A stretch of 64,000 bases of DNA from Burhinus oedicnemus (taxonomy: Eukaryota > Chordata > Aves > Charadriiformes > Burhinidae), in NCBI GenBank assembly GCA_008921705.1, contig VFFE01007767.1, positions 1,046,474 through 1,110,473 on the forward strand, written 5' to 3'. The notes beneath the pieces are model-generated. The model worked only from the letters and a program-made list of their open reading frames with translations. It was not told the DNA's origin and searched no databases. Of the stretch, positions 23,301 to 35,300 are shown piece by piece. Every line of letters begins with the position of its first letter. The first letter of the stretch is position 1. Made by a program: the position numbers and the translations under genes.

Positions 23301-26300
23301 TTTTGATAAGTTTATAACTAGTAATTATCAATGTGTTACCATAAGAAGTAATATATATATAAAAAAAAGTTAAACATTATGATTTATATTTCTCTTTGGC
23401 ATTTTTACATGTTTACTCAACGGCAAACTAGTAAACGAATAGAAATTGCATTACTTCCTCCTTTATAATCAGAAAACCATGGATTGACCTTGGAATAATA
23501 CCTGGTGTGGCCAGGCTCTTCAGCTGTCCATAGCCTGTGGGCAGTTGAAGCATGGCTCCCAAGCCTTGGATGCACCAGGTGACCAGCAGCAGGCTGCGCT
23601 AATGCAGTATCTGCTGGGTATTTCCACATCCACGCTGGTCAAACAAAGGCAGCCAGAAAGGGGAACTGAGGCCAATACTGCAAGGTCTCCCTGGGACCCA
23701 CTCACACCCCATGAAGCCTCATACCACAATAGAACTGTACCATTAACTGCGAGCCAGTATTGCCTTGTGCACCCGAGCTACTCTTGGAGCTACACTCCTT
23801 TAACGTGTGTGCTGGGATATGCAGACATACAGTAAGTTATGTGAAGGAGCAGAACGAAATTGGCTGCCACAGAACAACAGGCAATTAAAGGCAAATTTCC
23901 TTAGTGTCTTACGTTTACTTAAAACTTTCACTATGCAGGAAAACACATTTTGTCTCCAGAGCCTCAGACAGTACCCTGTTAGACGCAAATTATTTTTGCT
24001 CACTTGCATACACCCAGAATACCATCCACTCTCCTCTGACCTGCTTCTAAGCTTCTAATTGACCTCAGGGTCAAGAGCTTCATCCCTACTTTCGTCCTCC
24101 CAACAGCTGCGAAATAGCAAGAAACAGAGCAAATGGACAATCACTCGTGCCACACATCCTGCAATTGCTTGCTCCCCACAACTTATGTCAACATTGGTGC
24201 TGTACAGTAACTTGGAACACATAAAAACCCTGTAAAGATGGGAATTAAGGAGATATTTAACCTTACTGACTTGAATAAATCCTTTTTAAAAAAATACCTC
24301 TTTTTTAAGGCATATGTTATTAAATGCAATAAATTTTATTTTAATCACACATAATGATTTTATATGAAGTTATACGTGAAGACAAAAGCAACCCACACAA
24401 ATGTTTGCTGACCTAATCAAATCTTGCTTAAAAGCTAACTTTGCCAAAGGAGATGCCCTGCTGGCAAAGCCTCTTGAGTTTAATGACACATTGCCAATCC
24501 GTTTAAGGCGAAAGCTGAACCATCGCTAAACAGGTGTTGAAATGTAATCATGGATTAATAGAAAACCTGAGGAAAAAATGCCAAGAAATTAAACACCTCT
24601 GGGTCACTAGTTTGAATCTATTCCAGGCTACTAAATCAGCTACAGTAATTACCATCTGGTAGTCTACATAAAAATAAATTACTGGCCTTTTTGTTTTAAT
24701 TCACTTCGTGCTACACAAAGGTCTTTATAAACAAAAAGTTTCAATTGTAATTGAAAGCTTTGTTGATAATCTCACTAGGTTATACCCAGTTGAACTATGT
24801 ATTGAGCTTGAACTGCCTTCTCATTACTGGCAAGCCACCAGAAGTTCCCCCAACAGTTCTCTGCTAGGGTGTATGCACTACACCTACACTATTATAGATA
24901 GAAGATGACAGAAAACTTTATTCTCTTAACAAGAATCCATTTCTGTCTGAAACAACCAAAAATGCTTTCTGCTCCATTACACTCAGGACAACAGCAGGCT
25001 CATAATTTAACTAATAAAAAACATTTCCTGGTGCTGACTAGTGTTAATGAAGTTGGTGTAAAAATAGACATTCATTGCTAAGCTTCACCACATCAAGCTG
25101 AAGGAAAAGTAGTTGACAGGAACACTAACAAACACTCTTATCTTCAGAAAATATTTCCTTCAGAAAACTGAAAAATAATTAACAACAATTTTAAGAAAGA
25201 CAACTTTTCTTAAGTTGTATGTCTGCACATCCAAAGAAAAAACTCTAGTCAGCTGTTCTGGGAATAAACTGGGATTTACATATAACTGTTCTCCCACAAA
25301 AGAAAAGTACACTTAACGCAACTGTCTATTCTGTGTTACATTCACCATTTGAACTGAAATTCTTCACACTATATTTAGCTGGTTTGTTTCTTTGTAAGAA
25401 CAATTTTCAGTTCCATTAAAGCATTTTAATTGAGTTTTGTTTCTTTTTTTTTCTTCTTCTTCTTTTATTTTTTAAAAATATATAGCTTTCTTCCAGGTTA
25501 TTCTCATGAAAGAGTAAACTGTAAATTACCTGAGAAACAATTTGCATTCTTTTTCTATCTTTTTCTTGGCCTACATTATAAGAATTAAACTTGGTAATAG
25601 TCAATGTAATTTACACTCCACTTAATGTTTCTCTCACACCACAGATATTTGATTTATGACACATTTTATCTATTTTTTTCCATTCATTTCTTCAAACAAG
25701 CTTAAAGATGCTGTATTCACCCCAAATTTAACTAAACTAAATTCATGGATATAAAAGCCTATGTAGTCTCTCTCAAAATACAGTTGTCAACAGTGTAAAA
25801 AGAAAAAATAATTTTTTAGTTTCTCTCATCCTCCTCTCACCCATTTTTCTTCCAGTTTCTTGACATAAAATGCAGACTACGATAAAATGGCATAGGCCAT
25901 CACAAGGGCATGCAAACAAAGCATTTTTCTTCAGTAAAGGCTCACCTTAATTATTTTAAGTGCCTTCTTCTGAAATCTGACATTTTGAAGGAGGAGGGGA
26001 AGTAGGAGAAAGACACTCAATTGGATAAGTGAGCGCCAGGCATGGGCAGAATCTCAGCAACCTGAATCCAGACAGAGCTGTTATAAGTAGAACATTCACA
26101 TTAACTAACAGGGGGAGAGATAGATGCTAGGTAAAATGAATCAATACAAGAAGGGGCAAAAAGTTTCAATTGACCTCTCCTTGTGGTTTTTGTTTTGTTG
26201 GTTTGGCTTTGTGGGTTTGTTTTTTTATAGTTTCCTCTGAGGAAGAACTTGTGTACACAGGCAGGTGGTTTTGTTTCCTTCATTTGAGGAAGTAGTTCAG

Positions 26301-29300
26301 GTATTTCACTGACAGGGCTTTGAGAAACTCAGTGGCAGAAGCAACATTTAAAGTATTGCTAACTCTTACCCTTTTCTGTCCCAAACAGGGTTCATTTAAA
26401 TACGGATGCATTTTTAAAAGTTAATCTACAATTTCATTAGTTGCAGATGAATGACAGCCAACTTTTAAAATAACTTGTTGGCTCTTAAATAACTGAAATA
26501 ATTTAGATTAACTCAATAAACAACTAAAATCTGTAGCAGCCATCCTTATGTCAACCACTGTAACACATTGTTAAATAATTTGCATGTGTACCTAGCACAC
26601 GTAATACTGCTCGGTATCTCTAGGAGTCTTCTCTTCCAGGTAAGCTGCCCTAGTGTTCTACTTATACTAAAAGCCTGAAATACTCTGAAATCTCAAGCCT
26701 ATGTTAGTGTATTATTGAAGAGAAAAGCACTTATATTCAAAACAGGATCTCTGCACCAGGGTATAATCATGTAAGTATAGCTACTTTTTTTGCTGTATGT
26801 TGGTAATTGCAACTAAGGCAGAACTTGCTAAAACCTTAAATACAACTCAAAAGAGCCCAGAGGTGTCTCTGTTCCAGCTAGCTACAACATACAAGGTATC
26901 TTTTGCACTGTCATTGCAGAAAAGATCTCCAATGTGAGGTCACTGCTGCTCTCAATGCTCTTCAGAAGAGGTAATACTCAGTATTATTAATTATTGTTAA
27001 ATAATAAGCTACAGATTCATTTCACGTACCTGAAGTCCTGAATATTACTATTATTGAAGATTACTTATATTTTATTGCATTTTTAACTTACATAATCAGC
27101 AGGTCATCTTAAACAACAACAAAACAAACCTTGGAGTTAAGCAGTAGTGTAATTTACATATGGAGCAATTTACTCTAGATAGGTGTCTACAAAACACGAA
27201 ACCACTTTTGTTGTATTCATCTTGTCTGCCTATTCTGGCAGACATAGGAGCTGCTTTTTGAACAGAAAATCTGAAGCCTGTTATACTTACTTCTTAACAG
27301 ATTATCTTAAAATCATAAAAAAGAGAAAAGGACAGCTTAGAAAGATTATAAGAAGTCCTAATTTAGAAGTCTTCATGAATCTTACTATATTCTATAATAT
27401 TTTTAATATTTTGCAATTAAGGCAAAAGAGAAAGCACTATAATTATGAAGAAAGTTTCAAAAATGCAGCAACAGCAATTGCTGAACTTCCTTCTTTTCCA
27501 CCTGACTCACCTCAATGAGGGAGGAACATCAAAGCTTAATTTGGACTCAACAGTTGATTTAATTAAGCATCATCATTTTTGCTTTAAAAACTTGCAAAAA
27601 GAACAGTTTCTTTAATAAAATAGCCACACAACTCTGATGAAAGTTTTAAAAGAGGAAGAGATGTTAACTTTTGCATCTCTTTGTAGCAAAGGTTAAAGAC
27701 TATAAAAATGAATGCTGAAAACCCAAATTTAATTGCACTTATAACTTTTACAAGCCTTTTGCTAATAGATTAGGAATTATAAATTATATACTTTTTCCAG
27801 CTTGAACACAGAAATTGAACATTGATGCCATTTATACTATTTATACTTCAGAATTAATACTCAATATTTCTGTAAACCAAAGTAAAATCCACCTTCCATT
27901 CCCTGATCCATAGTCATTAGCAGTGACAAGGGTATTAAAAACAAATGGGTATATTCAAGGGAAATGAAAAGAAATAGCATGTGATATTAAGAAGTTGTTC
28001 TGTTAACTGCTCTGACAATACTTACACTGGATGAATATCAGCTCAATTTTACAGTTTATAGTATTAGATTAAAGAAACACAAGTGTGGGCATGTCTGCCA
28101 CGTTTATGTTTACAAATTACAACCACACCTTTGTTACTTTACCTTAGTAATTCCAGGCATTGATTTATATCATTATCCAGTAACTCAAAAAACCTCAATC
28201 AGAAAAAGTAACTTCACTGTTCCCCCAAATTTAAATGTCATATTAATATTTGCTATGAAAACACAGCATTTGCCTATTTGAGATAAAAATACTTTTGTTA
28301 ACAGACTGCTTAGAAGACATTGCTATTCCTAATTAGATGTATATGTATCATCCCTCTACCGCCATTTATTCTTGTAGGTTTGCCTAGCAGGAACTGCTGC
28401 TGAATTCCCTAGCACGTTAAGATTAATATCCATTTAAAATATTCATATTTTGATGAACTTATGATATTAAATTTGCCTTCAAAGAGAAATTTTTATTTTA
28501 TATATATATGGTATGTGTTTGAGCCATAAAATTCATAAAACAAGTGCTACACATCTTAATATGCATAATAACCCCATCAAGAAAAATAAAGTAATATAAC
28601 TTAAAATCATTACTATTACCTGGAATAGCTGAGGTAAAGCTTTCACAGTGAGACAGAACCATATTCCCAGCTTGCATGGAAGTAAGTCATGCCATTGTGG
28701 TTTGTCCAGTACTCTGCAGTCAAATAAAATTCTAAGTTGTTTATTACTGCCACACAATCTCAAAGTCAGAACTTTCCCATTATTATTCTTTAAGATGATT
28801 ACCAGTTGTCAACTCCTATAAAAATGTGTAACTACATAATATTAAAGATACACTTTGATTATTTAATTAGAAAAATACATAACAGCTTATTTCTAATCAC
28901 TGTTGTATTTTATTCTCTTAAAAAGGGCTTTTCTTCAAGAAAATAAATTTGTAAGCCATATAATCACTTCAGTTAAAAAAAAAAACACAAAAACAAAAAC
29001 TGAAAAAACCTCAAGTCTCAACTAAGTGTTCACAAGTGCTGACAACCAGATATGAAGACTGTAGCATAAACAAAACAATACATAAAAATTAATGCCATTT
29101 GCAGTTCACTGGAGCATTACTCACTGATGTCATCAGGAAAGACGACAGGCAGAATGGTCTCTGATCTCCAGCCTGCATTGATCCAGTTCATGCCCCTGCT
29201 GTGTGAACTATTTAAACCCTTTATTTCTTTCTATGAATCAATAGAAGAAATGGTGGTATCTTTTGGAGGGTCCTGAAAGTCACTATTTCCCTATGTGTTT

Positions 29301-32300
29301 CTTAACAAACAATAGTGTTAGAAGCCTTTACCAACAAGCTTGTTTTTCAGTTAATCAGATAAAAAGCATTAAATCAGACAAGTATTAAAACCCCATAAAA
29401 GCTCCTTGCTTGGTATGGTAATAAACTAAAGCTTAAATAAATTGTAATTTGTTAATTGTAATCAAAGGCAAAAATCTTCAAAGATGGAAAGAGTTGTAAA
29501 ATCTTCTAAAATCAACTTGTAGAAACAATACCCTTCTATAAGCCAGATACCATTAATTAAGCCTTAATCTTTCAGTTATTGTTGACCTGCTGAATAAACA
29601 CCACACATTTATTTACAAATCAAAACTTGAAAATACATCTACATTGGCACACTTTATATCAGCAGTGGCTGTTACTACAAATACAGTTATTTTACTCATA
29701 AAATATTTCAAAGATGATAGAAAAAATGATAGAACTAAACCATTAGCTAATAAAATGTTTTAAAATGTGGAAAACAAGAGAGTTCCTTCCCACCTTTCAT
29801 TTTTGTCTAGAGCAGCAAGTTTGGCTTCATCTGTACTCCTGCCGCCTGTTTTTTTCTTCTTCTCCCTCTTTTTTCTGCTAAGCAGTTCATCCTCGATATA
29901 GAAAGAACTACGGTTACAGGTTATCATTAACATGTAAACCATAAATGTTACTGGGACTCTTCTGTGAAGGGTAAACAGTAGAGTAGCATTTATGCAAATG
30001 TATCTAGGGGTCCTACATGATTAAGTAAAATGATCTATCTTAACAATAACTGTTGCCATGGTATCCAGTCTTTAAACACACATGAAGTCCAGTTCTGTCA
30101 CTCATGTGTATCTCCATAGCAATCAAAGTTTTCTAAGAAGAGAAAGCATTCAACTTGCCTCCTTTCTCATTCATCAACTTCAATAATGCAGTGGAAAATA
30201 AAAAAAATAAATAGATGCTAATGTATGAATATTTTTCAAGTTATGCTTAGGTTTTTTTCTAGTCTACTAAGTGCAATAGATTTTTATATGACAAAAAATA
30301 ACCAAGAACCAATGTGTTTTATTCTGCTTACTGATGCTTATCCTGTTAACAAAAACCCAAAACAAAAAAGCATTTAGCTAAGAACAAAGGCAAAGCAAGT
30401 ATGACTTTTAAATGAATAAAACCTGATTATTTTTAAACACCATTTAGAAAAATCATAGACACAACTACAGTAGCATATGATTCTGCATCAACAGATGATA
30501 GCACAGTTTTATTCTTCTTCTTCCTTCCAGTTAAAAAACCAAAGAACCATCTCTCGCTATTTATTACCAATTCTAGAAAAATTAAGTAGTTTTCAGATTA
30601 CTATTTCTGATATGTTGAATGTCTCATTCTATAATTATCACCGTTTTAAATATAATCCTTTTAAAATATGAAAAATACAAATTCAAAACAGGGGAAGTGG
30701 TAGAGATCCCTATAATATGCAAACTTCTGTAGGAAATTCAATACTAGTAATTGAAGCAAGTTTGATTTATTACCAATACTTACCAGCTGTTTTTCCAGGT
30801 AGATTGACCAAACAACAGCATAATGACCCACTGTGAGTATAATGAACAAGAGTAATGCCAGCTCAGCATTGCTCATTTTTCTCACTCGCCTGTAGTAGAA
30901 TACAGGCTGTCGCCAATCTGGTAGTCCATTGATCAGAATATCATCATACCTACAGTAGCAAATATAACAGGCTTTCATGGAGAGCTAAAAATAAAATAAG
31001 CCAAACCATCCAATTATAAAACAAAAGAAATTATAATCCACAGACCGCCTGAATAATACACACACAAAAGATCATGTAGTAATTCTTAAATTTTCTTGTA
31101 ATAAAGCAACGCTGCTAGGCTTGCATCTGGAAACAAACAGAATCCAGAACCAAATGCTGGGGAAATGTATCTTGTCTTTTGAAAACAAAAAAACCCAAAA
31201 CCAACCAACCAACCAAAACTTATCTGATTGCTCCTGCACCATCCCCCTTCCCCCTAGTTCATTCACTTCTGAAATAACAGACTTCTAGAAATGTAGATGT
31301 GTTCTACCTGCCTAGTAATCAGTGGGCAGGTCCCCACAATAGAAGTAAATAACGAACCATAAACTACTTAAATATGTAGCAAAGAACAAAAATCTCAAGC
31401 ACTAGAAACCTTTTTTTCTTTTACAAATTAGAAGCACAAGTGTTGGGGGGAGGTGAGAGGTATCTTTGCTTTTGTTTTGTCCTTCAGTAGCACGATACCC
31501 ATTAGGTAAAAATGCTGCCAGACTTAACATCCATTTTGTGTCAGATATGAATTTAAGTTAAAGGCTTGATTTTGATGTTAGAAAACAAAGTTCACCACAG
31601 CTAGACGATTTTGATTTTCTATTTGAAAAGCTGTCTCCAAAATCAATCTGTTTCAAAACTGTTTAATTTTACTAACACTACTGACTGTACAGAAACCATT
31701 TTATAACAATTCGTCGGATTTTATTCACACAAAGTCTTGAAATATCTTGGTATGTCTGGGGTCTTTTATTTACAGTATGTTATCATCAATTTAAAAACAA
31801 ACAAACCACAGACAGGCAAAACAGATTTTTCTATTTGTTAACTTTTCAGAGTAAAGTTTTAAGCAAAGATCTCTACAGTAAACTCAAAAACCTGTATGTT
31901 CAAGATGCACAACCTGTTAATCTTAAATTGAACACAACTCATTACATATTCTAATCACACCATTTCCAGAATTAAATCTGCACTGAAAGGCCTAATTTGG
32001 TGCAACACATTGACCAAAATATTTTAATTAAAAATATTCTGAGTTAGTCGCAGGCCTAATTACAGGAATAGAAATAGGGCCTATATTGTCATGCAGGTCA
32101 GTAGAACTCAGTAGTAGGTTTTTCTCAAGTAAATTGACCGATCCAGGAATAATAGCGCAGCTGCTAAACTGCCAGTCTTGACATGTAAATCAATTTAAAT
32201 GCAACAACTGCACTAGCTACTTTGATAGTTATTAAATTGATACCTTGGAGATGTACTAAAAAAAATTTCCACAAGCAAATTCATTTTTTAAGCAGAAAAA

Positions 32301-35300
32301 GAGGCAATGGTTTTCAATGAAAAAATATACTTTAATTCAGCGCAGCTAGAAAAGCTGACTTCTGATAAAACATTTGTTCAAGTTGGCACCGTTATTTCTA
32401 TGCAAAAGATATAACACCTCAGGATTCTGCAGTGTTCTGAATGCTACCAGAAGTAAAATTCATATTACAAAATTCTACTTTCCATGACAATTATGAGAAT
32501 ACTAAGATTAATATCCATTTTTGTAAAATTTGAAGTCATAACTTTTCCTTTCCCAGTCAGAATGAATTAACTACTGATGCCTTAACACAAACTCTGTTCA
32601 GAAAAATTGCTTGGGATGTTATTTCAAAACTAAAACTTCTACTTAACTTTTTGTTTAAGAATTAAGTAGAAGTTTTAGCATTTTAAAAAATAATAATGCA
32701 TTTGCTAAACACTATTGTTGGAAAACAAGAAAATATTTTAGAAACAAACCCATTTTTAAAACAAATTAGCTTGATAACAATATTTCACAAAAGATGCTCT
32801 TCCTTTGGAAGCTTCAGAGAAATATATGTAGAATCAAGAAATTTCTTAATACTACTATAAATTTACTAGGCATTTGCTTTTCTTATACACTATGCCTTGT
32901 TAACTGACGTACTAAAACGATGGCTACTGATTAGAGAAGATCCATATATGCTAATGGCAACAATATAGTAACATGTAAAACAAGACTGCAAACTAACATT
33001 TGGCAACCACGTTCTGTTATAAATTATCTGTTAAGAAAAAATAAATTAAGACAGCAGAGACTCTTGCATTAAACACTTTAAACAGCACTCTGTATTTACT
33101 AGGCTATGTCCGCTGTTCTGAACAACAGTCTCCAAGGATTAAGTCTCAGAATCAATGCTCTATTGATTTTACTATCAATGAGCATTATGGCTCACACGAC
33201 TGGCCATTTTAAGGGAAGATAGCTTCTATTATAACCCACTTTTTAGAATATATACTGTTAAAAGATAAATCACTGCTTTCAATAGTAATTAAGCTCTGTA
33301 TTTGAAAAATAAAGATATCAATGATTTTTAGGGTTTCAACTGGAAAATGATCCTACTGAAACTCAGAAGCTTCCCATAATTTTTAAATCATGATTTCCAA
33401 ATTTAGGATGTGGTTTAATTAAAAGCAAGCTTCTCATTAAAGAATTTCTTTATAGAAACCTATATTAACTATGAAAGATAGTTAATCCGTGTGCATCGAG
33501 AACTACATTCAAAATTTAATTACAAAGCATTCTCCTTTTGGCAACCTATATTAATTNNNNNNNNNNNNNNNNNNNNCTAGACAAGACTTGTTAGTCTTGT
33601 ACTAATACGTAACCAATTGCAAGATCATTAAAATTTCATTCTTCCGTAAAGTTTCATGAAATAGTTTTTAGAGCTCTTTGTAGAATCAATTACATTGGAA
33701 GAAAAAAAATCCATTAACTATAGTAGCTAATTACGATATCAGCTATTTTAATATAATTAGAATTTACTTTTCCCTTTAAGAGAGCCACTGCATTTCATAT
33801 TTCAAATAATTTCAGAGATCTGATATAGTTTATATACTATAACCTTGAATTAATGAGATCTATTCTGAAATACAGGAAGACTGCACTGGCATTTTTTTTA
33901 TTTTGGGGGCTTTTCTCCCTCAAGCTGTCAAAGACATCCAGTGCAACATCAGCCAGAACAATTTATACCTATGAATACAGACATTTAATTATAATGAGAG
34001 CTAAGATAAACACCTGTCTTACTCTAAACAAGTAAATCTTGATTCCTTTGCAAATGCTTCCTGTAATCAAGTCCACATTGTCAGAGAGGATAGGCCTGGC
34101 AGGTAAAAAAAGCTCCTTAAAGTGGTAACAAACAATGAAAGTAAAATTTAAGATTTTTGCCTAATTACAATTAATAGAAGTGCATAAAACTATCTACTTT
34201 TTCATAAATTAAAAATAATCAAAGGCTAATAAAATTTATCATTGTCAAGTTGATTTACCAATAAATGCCCTAAAGTAAAAGTAAAGTGTATTTCAGGAAA
34301 TGCACCTATCTCTACATACCCTAAACATAAACTTTTCTGTAGAATTTCACAAACTCTGTAGTCTGTATACAAAACATAGAATATAATATTCTGATGCGTG
34401 TATGTTTAATTTAATGTTAAACACTGCTACAGTAAACAATTGCTGCATGTATGTTTAATGTTAGAATATTAGAAAGTTTTGATTATGTATCAGTCAAAAT
34501 GTGTAAGAGAAAAGCACCAACACAGTAATATTACTATATTCTGTAGTACTAGTAATAATATTAGTATACTTCACAAGCAACTATGTAAACTTTCTCCAAA
34601 ACGCAAACCACATTTTAATTATAAAGCCCTGTATTATAATTTTCAGTAAAGGAACTGTAATATTTTAAGAAAGGCTTCTGCTATCAGATAAAGTAAAAAT
34701 TCACTGACAAATATAAAAATACAAAGGTTTTAGAAAAATAATTACATGTAGCTGGCCAACAGATCTGCCGTTTTAGAACACTGTTTCTGTACATGCACAC
34801 AAACACCTAACACCTCTGACACTCACCAAGACATGGAGAAAGGGTGTAATTAGACGCAGTTTTTTTGTTTCAAAATGAGTTAATCACTCAATCACACAGT
34901 GCAGGACCTTATTCCTGCCTTTACTTTTTCTAGTCTCTGTCCACACACCAGGACCAATGCTGGATTACATCACTTTTGAGATGAACAGTAAGAGGCAGGT
35001 ACGGCTGACTTCACTGTACAGAAGCAGAAGCCCGCAGCTCACTCTTCTTGAGGTGGTGTAATCCTGTGCCCCAAACCATTTAGGTGTCCACTTGTGAAGG
35101 GATTCCCAGCTAAACTCCCAAAATTCCTCACTAATTTGTAAGAAATGGAACTAATTTCCACCTCATCCCATCAGGTCTTTGAGTTATGTTAGAAATAAAA
35201 ACTACCACACTGCCAAGGGGGAAAGGGCAGGGGGAGAAAGAAATCTGGCAGAAAGCCTTGTTACAGCAGACCCAAGTAAGTATCTCTGGAATCAGGATAA

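Larger units (their letters stand above)
19026..28619 (-). other. DNAJC1: DNAJC1 intron 6
   Basis: A 9.6-kb intron between exons 6 and 7. It contains a C-rich/T-rich tract at 19487-19517, a G/T-rich tract at about 22630-22680, a GC-richer block at about 23490-23850 whose origin I cannot name, and a pyrimidine tract at about 25440-25471. Otherwise it is AT-rich with short AT microsatellites (near 23350 and 28500). No exon, RNA gene or intact mobile element was seen. Confidence 0.85.

Noticed and set aside
30661..30978. 105-codon minus-strand frame read as a separate small gene
   Set aside because: It is DNAJC1 exon 4 with read-through into flanking introns; splice sites and phase fit the exon.
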